A stretch of 33,218 nt of DNA from Coemansia sp. RSA 1804 (lineage: Eukaryota > Kickxellomycota > Kickxellomycetes > Kickxellales > Kickxellaceae). Where the stretch lies: contig JANBTH010000124.1 of NCBI GenBank assembly GCA_027578815.1, positions 1-33,218 of the forward strand. Reading direction: 5' to 3'. Position 1 is the stretch's first letter; every line of letters starts with the position of its first letter. A program made the position numbers and the translations under genes. Under the pieces are notes generated by a model. It was not told where the DNA came from. It did not search any database and saw only the letters and a program-made list of their open reading frames with translations. Positions 9,613 through 19,199 of this stretch are shown here, piece after piece.

Positions 9613-11103
9613 ATGAAGTGTGTTATTTCTGTTGCGTGTCTTACAGCTATGTTTGCTGTGGGAAACGCCCTCCCAAACGCAAGACCTAGCATTTCTTCTC
9701 CAAACATTTATCTACAGACGCAACAGTCGCAGGTATTGCGTTTCTGCTCTACAAGCGAAGAACCAGTTAATCAATATGGCGATAACGTTTCAATGGCTGA
9801 AGAGACAAACAGTTACGAAGAACCATCTACCGCTACTGACGAGACATGGAGCAATGAAAGCTGTAGCGAGGGATCATACAAGGATTCCAGCTTGCCTGAA
9901 TCGTCATATGAAATCGAATCGAGAGAAGAATCGTCGGAAGAAACTGAGAGTGGGTATAATGATTGCCCATCTACCGAGTCGCATAATGGAAAATACGACG
10001 CTGTCACATCAAGCATAAATGAATATTCTGACATTGAATATACAGGTGGGAAATTGTCATACACAGGGAACTCGTGGCCCGAGCCTGAGTATTCTACAGA
10101 TTCAAGCATAGCACCAATCTATCCTTCAATAGTAACATCTGACAGTGTCTGCAATGGTACTCTGTCAACTAGCTGCAGTTCCAACACTGAGCCAGTACCA
10201 GATGTTTCGTATGGATCAGTTGATTGTGAACAGAAATACAACACTGTTGAAACAACCGATACTTCAAAGCACTATAGCAAAAGCAGCAGTACTTCTGCAC
10301 CCAGCTCCTGTGCAGCACCATCGCCATCGTCGTCATCAACGTCTTCTTCATCACCTTCATCAGAATCAGAATCGTCATCTACAGAAACTTCCCCATGTTC
10401 ATCATTGCCCACAGCCCTAACATCGTCAAAAACCTTGACAACTTCCACGACATCATTATGTTCAACGTCTTCGACATGTTCAACATCATCAACATTGCCA
10501 ACATCCTCAGAATCTTTGACGTCTTCGACTTCCTCAGTATACTCGGCATCTTCAGCTTCTTCAGAATCGCCAACATCTTCAGCATCTTTGGCATATTCAA
10601 CGCCTTCAGCGTATTCTGCGTCCTCAGCATTATCAACGGTATCGGAGTCATCAGCAACGTCATCGCACCCATCATCATCATCATCTGAATCTACATCATC
10701 TTCAGTATCTTCAGAATCGTCGGCATATTCAACAGCAAGTAGCACTGATACAACCACAACTAGCCCCTACGGATTATCCTCCTTGTCGATTAACTCTGTG
10801 ACACCCAAGGAAAGCAGCTCATCAACCACATGCACGGGTGGAAGCACCACCACCTCTGCCCCAACAACCAGCGCTTACAGCCATACTGAAACAAGCAGCA
10901 ACTCCGAGTCCGCTACTACTACTAGCAGCAGCAGCAGCATATACAATAGCCAAGCAGCTAGCCGTAGTTCTTCGCCGGCAATAAAGCAAATTCGCAGGCG
11001 CATCTACCATATCGTTAGAAACAAGAGCGCCACAGTTAGTGCACATTACAATGGGAGTGCAGCACCAGCAAGCTACACAGCAAGTGCATCACCGACAAGC
11101 TAG
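9613..11103 (+). CDS. Secreted Ser/Thr-rich mucin-like protein
   Basis: A 496-residue protein with an N-terminal signal peptide (MKCVISVACLTAMFAVGNA, cleavage probably near residue 19). Residues about 45-170 are rich in Glu, Ser and Tyr with scattered Cys. Residues about 215-460 are dominated by Ser and Thr with short imperfect repeats such as SSASSESPTSS, as expected for a heavily O-mannosylated wall or surface protein. The tail contains a basic patch (KQIRRRIYHIVRNK) and then a Ser/Ala-rich end without a hydrophobic GPI tail. Long antisense frames across the Ser-rich part are by-products of repeated Ser codons. It belongs to no family I can name. The next upstream ATG-proximal signal is the divergent small gene at 9209-9515. 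Confidence 0.75.
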   Translation: MKCVISVACLTAMFAVGNALPNARPSISSPNIYLQTQQSQVLRFCSTSEEPVNQYGDNVSMAEETNSYEEPSTATDETWSNESCSEGSYKDSSLPESSYEIESREESSEETESGYNDCPSTESHNGKYDAVTSSINEYSDIEYTGGKLSYTGNSWPEPEYSTDSSIAPIYPSIVTSDSVCNGTLSTSCSSNTEPVPDVSYGSVDCEQKYNTVETTDTSKHYSKSSSTSAPSSCAAPSPSSSSTSSSSPSSESESSSTETSPCSSLPTALTSSKTLTTSTTSLCSTSSTCSTSSTLPTSSESLTSSTSSVYSASSASSESPTSSASLAYSTPSAYSASSALSTVSESSATSSHPSSSSSESTSSSVSSESSAYSTASSTDTTTTSPYGLSSLSINSVTPKESSSSTTCTGGSTTTSAPTTSAYSHTETSSNSESATTTSSSSSIYNSQAASRSSSPAIKQIRRRIYHIVRNKSATVSAHYNGSAAPASYTASASPTS

Positions 11104-11177
11104 ATAATAAAGCAGCGTTGTTGATGGCCGCAAAAAAAGGCCATCCAGACAAACTTTTTTTATCTCAGCCCACTTGT

Positions 11178-11203
11178 ATGCATGCATGCATGCATGCATG
11201 CAT
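11178..11203 (+). repeat. (ATGC)n microsatellite
   Basis: Six uninterrupted copies of ATGC plus AT. Because ATGC/GCAT alternation is self-complementary, the whole run is palindromic. It lies 75 bp downstream of the mucin-like gene stop. Confidence 0.9.
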
Positions 11204-12183
11204 TCTTTACTAATTTACTTATTCAACAGGTTTACGATAGCCACATATTTCCTTTGGACTACATCATATAAAATATATAGATATTTACTAAATGTTAACA
11301 CGGCGTTTTTATTAGCTGTGCCCGCCTGTCAAAGAAGCACAGCAAATGTTTTCATATTCAAGACATGTGGCTTTTCTTCACTGGCTCTACAGGCAGTCTT
11401 TGAACTACAATTTTTTATTTTGCGACTCTTGTTTAGTCAATCAGTGTCTGCAATTGTCTCTGGGAATAGCCCCCAAGCCACAGATACAACTCCATTATTG
11501 CCAATTCATGCTTGTATTTTTAGCATTAAATATAATGGACTATAATCCAAAGCAGAGACACATGTCATTGTTGCTGGAAATTGCGACAGCTTCCCTCCCA
11601 TGCGTTGATTCGCACTGTATTGGGCGCACAGAAGTCTAACAGTAAATGCCACCACGCCCATATCTGTATATGGTTGAGGTGGCTTCTGTGTTTATAATTC
11701 ACGTTATCTGTCTATTGGACCGGCATTATATTCTTCGTGAAAACCATACAGGTAAAAAAGAAAAATGTGGCATGGATCACTTTCCAAGCTCGTTGCACAG
11801 ACAAAGATAATGAGGCGGAGAAGAGATTGTTAATCTCTACAAAGTAGATAATTGTAGTCACAACAATAGTTGCCACAGATTTCAGTGTCAGGGCTAAAGG
11901 AATGGGTGTTTTTGTTTGGATACCATAGCTTTCTTTTTCTGCAAATATTACTTACAATAAATGGTTGCAGATAATAGTAAAGGGATACATGCAAAGACAT
12001 TGTTTGAAGGCGAGACTCTTTGATGACCATTTCTGTGGACAATTGAACAGCTCCGCAAGGGCGCAATATTTTGGTCAGGAACGTGCTGGTCTTGTTCTCG
12101 CAAGAAGTGGGAGGGGAAAGCGTGGATCGTGAACTGGTGAAGATTGCAGGAGTTGGCTCTAACAGACTTGCGCGCAGACGCAG

Positions 12184-12190
12184 TATAAAA
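12184..12190 (+). promoter_or_regulatory. TATA box of the 12364 secreted-protein gene
   Basis: TATAAAA lies about 175 nt upstream of the ATG at 12364 and is followed by a long C/A-rich, T-poor leader. Confidence 0.6.
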
Positions 12191-12363
12191 CACCTGGTAT
12201 CTGCCAGCTAAAACCACACATCCAGATCCACACAACCAACATTGCCAACTCCTCCACTCGCAGGTCTACATCCACCACATCTTTCCGCATTCCTCTTTTG
12301 CATTTTAGCTACCCCTTGCAAGAACGCATTTGTCGCTCACCCAACCCCTACTTTCGATCAAAA

Positions 12364-12816
12364 ATGAAGACCATCGCTGCCGTTGCTGCTTTTGCTGCCG
12401 TTGTCCTTGCCGGCGAGGGTGCTTACGAGGCCCGCCCACCCACATACAACGCTGGTATTCCTGAGCACGTTGCCCCAGTCTACGAGGCACCCAGGCCAGA
12501 GTACCACGCCCCAGTCCCCGTCTACGAGGCACCCAGACCCGAGTACCATGCTCCTGTCTACGAGGCACCCATTCCCGAGTACCACGCCCCAGTCTACGAG
12601 GCTCCCCACGTTGAGCACGCTGCTCGCGGATACGAGGCACGTGCCCCAGGCCCCATTGGCGGTCCTGGTCCTATTGGCGGCCCTGGCCCCATCGGCGGTC
12701 CCGGCTACGGTGCTCCTGGCTTTGGCGGCCCTGGCTACGGTGGTGCCCTTCCTGAGCACTACGAGGCTCCCAGACCCGAGTACAACGCCTACGCCGCTGT
12801 TCCTCCTCACTACTAG
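12364..12816 (+). CDS. Small secreted YEAP/GPG-repeat protein
   Basis: A 150-residue predicted secreted protein. The start at 12364 was preferred over an upstream in-frame ATG at 12298 because it places the signal peptide MKTIAAVAAFAAVVLAGEG at the N-terminus and sits in an AAAATG context. After the signal come about five units of the form VYEAPRPEYHAP, then three copies of PIGGPG and a Gly/Tyr-rich run (GYGAPGFGGPGYGG), and finally another YEAPRPEY unit, ending PPHY. There are no cysteines. Codons are strongly biased to C-ending forms, which with the TATA box suggests high expression. It is related in repeat type to the protein at 2360-3325 and in signal peptide to that at 25055-25294. Repeats of this kind suggest an extracellular structural or wall-associated role (inference). 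Confidence 0.8.
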   Translation: MKTIAAVAAFAAVVLAGEGAYEARPPTYNAGIPEHVAPVYEAPRPEYHAPVPVYEAPRPEYHAPVYEAPIPEYHAPVYEAPHVEHAARGYEARAPGPIGGPGPIGGPGPIGGPGYGAPGFGGPGYGGALPEHYEAPRPEYNAYAAVPPHY

Positions 12817-15129
12817 ACTCTTACTTTGTAATCATTGTTAGTATCCTTTCAGTTCCTTAGTCCTGGTACTTTACTAAAGCAAGTTGTTAATCAGTATTTG
12901 CAGACATGTTTTCTTTGGATGCTCATTGCATTAAATTGCACGCAAATGTTGGAAGAAAATCACGGGTATTTATTTATGAAACAGGAGTATGTTTGGAGCG
13001 ACTAGTCGAGACATGTAGAATACAAGGGCGTTTTCTTTTCTGGCTTGATATAATATATATGTTCATATGTATGTGTACATGTGGTGGCAGAAATGGCTGG
13101 TTGTAGCTAAATTCGAATATGGATATTCTCAGTCTCTGCTATCCAGAAGACATGTGACAAGCTCTGCTTTGGCTACGCAGGCCAGAAGACACAAGCATAT
13201 AGCAATAGAGCAGTCGTACTGGAACGGGTGGCCAATGGTGGGACGGGAGGCGCGTACGGGCGTCATCGTTTTTGCTGTATTTCTGACGCTTTACGTGTGA
13301 TACTGCTAGGCTGTGTGTGGGGTTTGCAGAGGAATGAAAAGGGAAAATGCTGGGAAATTTCTCACAGTTACAAATAGCAATGTACTTGTTGGCAGTAACT
13401 GAGCTATATTTTCTGCAATAGAAAAAGCTAATCCCACCACACGCTCTATTTTATAGCAATTGTACGGAAAGTGGAATAATAATAATATACTTTACCTTGC
13501 GATGTATACTGAGCTTGGACTACAACCGATCGGATCATTAAGCACCATGTGCATTCCTCGAAATCACACGTCAGAAAAATCGCCGCGCTTGAATCATCTA
13601 GCCGGATCAACCAATGGCTGGAAAAATGCTGTTGGCAGCTCACAGAGAATTACATACAGCGTTTTTCTGCTGCTATCAAAGTCGATCGATCTCCAGCGCT
13701 GTGATGTCCCAAAGATACAACTGCACAGGAGAATTTCCCTCATTTTGACTTTAAGCGATAGAGCACAAACCAGCGAGTCAAAATGGGCATCGAGAAAGTA
13801 CGGAATGGAAGCTTGCAAGGAAGCCGAAAAATAATTTGTTCGCCAGAAATAGCGGCTGCTGCCTTTTTCGTAGGCGCTTGCTCCCGATTGCTTCCGGCAC
13901 TAAAGACAAACTCCCTTTTTGGTGCTGTTTTGGCAGTACTGATGAACAAGATAAGCTTGTTGCAGCATGCAATATTAAGCATGTGTGGGCATTGCCTATA
14001 TTGCTAAACAAGCGTAAAGCCTCGCTGACATCACTTCTCGATGTCAGCCGATATGGAAGGAATGGCGGTCGAAAAAGAGTGGCAGATCCCCCCTATCGAT
14101 TTAATAAGGCGATAAAAGTCAGAATTCAACACCGATAGATTCATTGATAGATTGGTGCATTATCTGCGAGATCGGTACCTCAATTTGCGTCCAGATCCGT
14201 TGCTATTCCTAGTAGTCACTTCAGACATCGCATGCAATCGAGCGACAATTGCAGTCTTTGCGCCCTTCCTACAACCAGAGACAGATGGCCAGCCAGCAAG
14301 TAATGACGCTGCAATCACTCGCTATATTAGAGAAGAGACAACAAGTATTTTTTTGTTTCACTATAACCGCTCGCCATGTCCAAAGGGGCCAAAAAGAGGT
14401 TTGCCGATTAGCACTGATAAGAGGACGAGTGCGAATACAGAGCAAATACATGATAATGATATGGTTGCGCATTGCCTGTGCTGCTGTGCGGCACATATCT
14501 GATGACAAAGGAATGCTGCATAGTGCTATACCGTTAACAATGCCTTGTTATCTGTACATGTGCGGATGGTATGTATTCTTTAATCGAGAAACATGTGCTG
14601 CCATTTGATGCGATGAGGAAATGATAGGGATAAGTAATAAAAAATATCCGTCATACTGAATGGAGCACGCGCAAAAAGGAAGAATTAGGCGGGAAACCAA
14701 AACAGGCAAGATTCTGTCTTTCTATGTTTTCATTTCTCTTTAAGGCATGGCCAGATAGATGTCTGATGCAAGCAGCGTATGTGTGATTGAATGGCGATAG
14801 CGGAGAATTTCTAGATGCTAAAAGTGACTATTGTGTGAAATTAGATATTATATATTAGATGAGAAGAGTAGAGTGACAAGATATATCGAGTAGGTATTAT
14901 AGAAATAGAGACATAAACAGTATATGATAATATAGAGAAATGCACAAGCATATATGGAGCTCTTTTATTTTCCGGTTGAATGTTGGAATTAGTCGTGTGC
15001 TCTTACGGTATTTATAGCAATTTTGCTCGACACCCATCTTCCAAAGCATTTGATACTATATTTTTCCACATTTGCCAGAGACACAAGCGTAAATAAAAGA
15101 AATGGGCCATGGAAGCAAGTAACGAATTA

Positions 15130-16369
15130 CAGGACAGAATATCCATGGGGGGATGCGCATACCGCTACTGTGAAAGGAAGGAAAATAAACAGCACATAAT
15201 CACACGCACTCACTTCCAGTATCGGAGAAACCCGCTACAAAGCAAAGTAGCGGGTGATGTATTTTGCATGTCTTGCTCGTGAACTGAGGAAATATTCGTC
15301 CGTGTGGTACCATCAATCGCCATCGGACGTGTAAGCTGTGTGCTTTGGCGTCGGAATTCTGCAAGGCATGATGTCCAGGAACGAGATATATCCATCCGTT
15401 TGCTTGTCATACACCAGTTGAATCGCAACCACCACAATGGGTTTAGATTAATTCAGTTCGAGCAGTAAGCCAGCCTCAGACAGATGAGGTAGCGATGCAG
15501 GCAAAAAGACGCCGCTTACATCAACAATGGCAATGCATAGCATGTGGAAGGGCTTATGCAGCAGAAGGAGAGCGGTACATGTATCGTATGTGAATGTCGC
15601 CTTTAAATCGCCAAACATCCATTTGCTTTCGCCAATGCACAGGAAAACTGGTGTGGCCGACGGGGCCTGAGCAAGTGCACAAACCAGGACGATCGGAGAA
15701 GATTGCAGCAAGTTACTTGATGTCATTTCATTCCATCAGTCGCACTGTTCTGCACAGTATTCTGTATGCTGTACCTATTGTTCTTTAGCTGTTTCAATAA
15801 TGGCAAAAGGATACTCGCGCACTATGCCCGGAATCCTGACGAAAAGGCACATTCCATGAGGCTTCGTGCACTGGCCAGCCAATGGATTGCAGCCGATGGC
15901 CTGAATGTGATAGGCGCTGTGATTACCGGCACCTGACCGCTTCACACTAGCCGCGTCTTATCTACGGGCCTATCGAAGAAAGTGAAAATCAATTCGCCGC
16001 AATATGGCCCGCCATTGCATTCGCCCTTTTGCTCTTCCTCTCCCTCTCGATGTGGACAACAGAGACATGCTGGAAGACAGCTGCGTTCGGGAACAGCCGG
16101 AACAGAAAAAAGTCACAGAGAGAAAGCTAATTCGTAGGCCTTGTGTTTTGAATCGAGTGGGGGAACTGCACCCGAGAATTTTTCTGTGCACAGGCCTCGA
16201 CGCCCTTCTTCACCCGGGCGTTTCCTTGCACTGAGCACTGATCACCCACTGCCATACGGACCACATGAGTGCCCTGAAACGCACAAGCCTCTTTGCAATG
16301 GTCAGACCAGGCAAAAGGAATTTCCCACTGCGCAATGGCCACCACCACGGCCTGCAGCAAAAACATCAC
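15130..16369 (-). other. Possible decayed coding region, unidentified
   Basis: On the minus strand, 15448-15726 encodes a 92-codon frame (ending LPHLSEAGLLLELN). The same frame resumes directly after a TAA as SKPIVVVAIQLVYDKQTDG and runs to a TGA, then again to a TAG and a TAA near 15130. Two more protein-like pieces lie upstream in other frames: about 15790-15960 (containing IPGIVREYPFAIIETAKEQ) and 16127-16369 (containing AVVVAIAQWEIPFAW). No family is recognised and no exon model joins them cleanly. It may be a relic, or chance open reading in less AT-rich DNA. Confidence 0.2.
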
Positions 16370-17038
16370 CTTGGTGGATATTGTTTATGGCCAAGCAGGG
16401 TGACGCTACTATGACAGGCGCTCTTCGCTAACTCTCGTGCTTTTGCGCATAGATAAAACGAGCAATCAGACAGACAGATAGGAGGGCAGACGTGGTTGTC
16501 GATGCCGTTGCGATAAGCAAAGGCCGGGTAGATGGGCAACTGATCCCCATCCCGTTATAGCGCAAGGCACGGGCTTTTTCGCTGCATGTGCCGCCGGAAT
16601 GAAGGCACAATGGTGGCAACGAGAGAAAGGGGAAACAGGCGCAGCAAACCCCGAGGCCCAATCTCCGTCGGTAATCGAAGAGTCATCCGTCATTGGCGCA
16701 ATGGGGGCGGCCCACTCGCACGCAAATGAAAAAGAGCAGCGATTCCCCTTTGATCCTTATCGGATAGAAAAACAAGAGCAGGATAGGAAAAATCGCTACA
16801 GTCTAAAGCCACGACGCTCAGCAGATGGGGAAGCGGGAGTTGTTTGGTTGGTGGTTTTAGTGTTCATTCGCGGCCATCGATGACGATGATTGCAGAAGAG
16901 GTAAAAAGGAGTAAATTCTCTTTAATGCACGGAATACAAAACAGGCAAGCCTAATAAAGTGTATATGCGCTTCTAGCCCACGACTGCCGTTTCTTATTCT
17001 GAAATTCTGCTCTGCCATGGAAAAACGTCGTCGACAGA

Positions 17039-17046
17039 TATAAAAA
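17039..17046 (+). promoter_or_regulatory. TATA box of the glutamate dehydrogenase gene
   Basis: TATAAAAA lies about 200 nt upstream of the ATG and is followed by a T-then-CA-rich leader (ACCACCAACACCAACAACC near 17208-17226), the usual look of a strongly expressed fungal gene. Confidence 0.5.
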
Positions 17047-17242
17047 CCGGGCTCATCCGAAGCCCTCCCCACCTTTTCTCCTGTCACTTGCTCAAGAAGT
17101 TCCAACATTCCAAAACTGCCTAGAACGTAAATATATACACACATTGTACTTTTTGTTGCTATAACAACACAGCTACCGTCTCATCTCTTATTCTTCTATA
17201 CAAAACACCACCAACACCAACAACCTATTACTCCAACACACA

Positions 17243-18592
17243 ATGTCTGCCGCCATTGCTGAAAAGATTGCCTCTGTCCGTGCATCTATCCGACGCCGCG
17301 ACCCCGACCAGAAGGAGTTCCTCCAGGCCGTCGACGAGGTCTTTGAGTCGCTGACTCCCGTCTTCGAGAAAGACCCCAAGTACGTCGAGGTCTTTGAGCG
17401 CCTTGTCGAGCCCGAGCGCCAGATCGTCTTCCGCGTGCCCTGGATTGACGACAAGGGAGTGCAGCGCATCAACCGCGGCTACCGCGTCCAGATGAGCTCT
17501 GCTCTCGGCCCATACAAGGGCGGTCTCCGTTTCCACCCGACTGTCAACCTTTCGGTCATAAAGTTCCTTGCCTTTGAGCAGACATTCAAGAACTCGCTTA
17601 CAACCCTGATGATGGGCGCCGGCAAGGGTGGCTCTGACTTTGATCCTCGCGGCCTCTCTGACCGCGAGGTCATGGCCTTCTGCCAGTCGTTCATGACCGA
17701 GCTCTACCGCCACATTGGCGCCGACACCGATGTGCCTGCTGGCGACATCAACGTCGGTGGCCGCGAAATCGGCTACCTCTTTGGCCAGTACAAGCGCATT
17801 GCAAACAACTTTACTGGTGTTCTCACCGGCAAGGACCTGCGTTGGGGAGGCTCGCTTATCCGCCCCGAGGCCACCGGCTACGGCTGCGTCTACTTTGCGC
17901 AGAACTACCTGGCACACAAGGGCGATTCGCTCAAGGGCAAGCGCTGCCTCGTGTCCGGCTCTGGCAACGTTGCACAGTACACCGCCGAGAAGCTTCTCCA
18001 GCTCGGCGCCATCCCGCTCACCTTCTCTGACTCGAGCGGCTACGTCCTCGAGCCCAACGGCTTCACCCAGGAGCAGATCGAGCACGTCATGGAGCTCAAG
18101 AACGTGAAGCGCGTGCGCGTCTCCGAGTACTGCGCCTTCTCCGAGACTGCCCAGTACTTCCCTGGAAAGAAGCCATGGGAGGTTCCCGCCGACCTGGCCT
18201 TCCCCTCTGCCACGCAGAACGAGATCGACGAGGACGATGCCAAGGTCCTTGTTGCCAACGGCGTCCACGGCGTCTTCGAGGGCGCCAACATGCCCTCGAC
18301 CAACGAGGCCATCGAGGTCTACAAGGGCGCCAGCGTCATGTTCGGCCCCGCCAAGGCTGCCAACGCCGGCGGTGTTGCCGTCTCTGGGCTTGAGATGGCC
18401 CAGAACTCGCAGCGTCTCCAGTGGTCGCGCGAGGAGGTTGATTCGCAGCTCGAGAAGATCATGAAGGACATCTTCGACAACTCGCTTGCCGCCTCCCAGA
18501 CATACAACCTCAAGGACGACATCCAGGCTGGCGCCAACATTGCCGGCTTCCTCAAGGTTGCCGACTCTATGATCAGCCAGGGCTGCGTGTAA
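17243..18592 (+). CDS. GDH1: NADP-specific glutamate dehydrogenase
   Basis: A 449-residue enzyme that makes glutamate from 2-oxoglutarate, ammonium and NADPH, the main ammonium-assimilating step in fungi. It is cytosolic: no targeting peptide is seen. The glutamate-binding part carries GPYKGGLRFHP and MMGAGKGGSDFDP, with the catalytic lysine at K128. The catalytic aspartate is D168 in TDVPAGDINVGGREIG. The dinucleotide-binding motif is SGSGNVAQYTAEKL (about 246-259), and the end has AANAGGVAVSGLEMAQNS. K128 and D168 are at the numbers I recall for Escherichia coli GdhA, and length and spacing resemble the bacterial enzyme more than the ascomycete ones. There are no introns, and codons are strongly C-biased, pointing to high expression. 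It converges with RPL5. The start is the first ATG after the CA-rich leader. Confidence 0.95.
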   Translation: MSAAIAEKIASVRASIRRRDPDQKEFLQAVDEVFESLTPVFEKDPKYVEVFERLVEPERQIVFRVPWIDDKGVQRINRGYRVQMSSALGPYKGGLRFHPTVNLSVIKFLAFEQTFKNSLTTLMMGAGKGGSDFDPRGLSDREVMAFCQSFMTELYRHIGADTDVPAGDINVGGREIGYLFGQYKRIANNFTGVLTGKDLRWGGSLIRPEATGYGCVYFAQNYLAHKGDSLKGKRCLVSGSGNVAQYTAEKLLQLGAIPLTFSDSSGYVLEPNGFTQEQIEHVMELKNVKRVRVSEYCAFSETAQYFPGKKPWEVPADLAFPSATQNEIDEDDAKVLVANGVHGVFEGANMPSTNEAIEVYKGASVMFGPAKAANAGGVAVSGLEMAQNSQRLQWSREEVDSQLEKIMKDIFDNSLAASQTYNLKDDIQAGANIAGFLKVADSMISQGCV

Positions 18593-19199
18593 AGCTAGCA
18601 GCTCTCCAAAAAATATTCAAGGTTTCCGCTATTGTGTACCTTTGTTTTTCTTTTCTTTCTTTATCAATTATCAGCATGTAAAGTATTATCACTTTTTTTA
18701 TCTGTTGCAAAACCAAGTTGAGGGCTTGAACGTATATAACATTGTCAATATATTCTGCAGGGTGCCGTATCCAGATATGCTTAAATAATGGATGGCTGCT
18801 CATATTCGCAAGTGGAACTAGTTGGTAATGGAGGGCTCTTCATGATTATTAGCATAAAACAAACAGGATCTTTGGAAAGAACAAGCTAAACACTGCAATA
18901 CTTGCAGTTCCTTTCCAGCACACGTAGGCACGATGCTGCAATAAACAACAGCAGCACCCAGGCTACAAATGGCTGCTTTCTCTTCGCATTCTCCCCAGCT
19001 GCTGCCGAGGAAGAAGACGACGAGGAAAGGAAGGGAAGGCGGAGTATATGCCCACATCGCAGTCTCGTTTATTGCCGTTCAAAAAAGAAGGCGGCATTTT
19101 ACACACGAATAAACAAAAGACGACACCCAAACCAACCCCCCGCCTTCTCCGCTCCAACAAAGCAGAGAGAAGTGGAGAGAGCTATTTTGCGGGTTGTCC
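18593..19199. other. Convergent intergenic region between GDH and RPL5
   Basis: This holds the 3' flanks of both genes. A T-rich stretch follows the GDH stop. The frame at 18902-19267 on the plus strand crosses the RPL5 end and is a shadow. Nothing else is seen. Confidence 0.5.

Larger units (their letters stand above)
11104..12363. other. Intergenic region between two secreted-protein genes
   Basis: It holds the 3' flank of the mucin-like gene, the ATGC microsatellite and, at its right end, the promoter and leader of the 12364 gene. Frames of up to 123 codons occur (11174-11545) but start inside the microsatellite and look like nothing known. The last 150 bases are C/A-rich, as in a strongly expressed leader. 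Confidence 0.4.
12817..17242. other. 4.4-kb region without a convincing gene
   Basis: No frame here shows a known domain, and I found no tRNA-like B box and no rRNA. The left part (12.8-15.1 kb) is AT-rich with short unconvincing frames. The part from 15.1 to 16.4 kb carries minus-strand frames that read like protein but contain stops (listed separately). The last few hundred bases are the promoter and C/A-rich leader of the glutamate dehydrogenase gene. A long non-coding transcript or a decayed gene cannot be excluded. Confidence 0.4.

Noticed and set aside
10272..10757. 161-codon antisense frame rich in Asp, Glu and Val
   Set aside because: It is the reverse complement of Ser/Thr-rich codons in the mucin-like gene and has no independent signal.
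11174..11545. 123-codon plus-strand frame
   Set aside because: It starts inside the ATGC microsatellite (MYACMHACMH), and the rest has no domain, signal or neighbour support.
14500..14580. Possible box C (UGATGA) snoRNA in the 4.4-kb gap
   Set aside because: The preceding base is not the purine of box C, and no box D with a closing stem lies at a suitable distance.
17228..18268. 346-codon antisense frame across the glutamate dehydrogenase gene
   Set aside because: A shadow produced by the strong C-ending codon bias of GDH. The sense frame is unambiguous.
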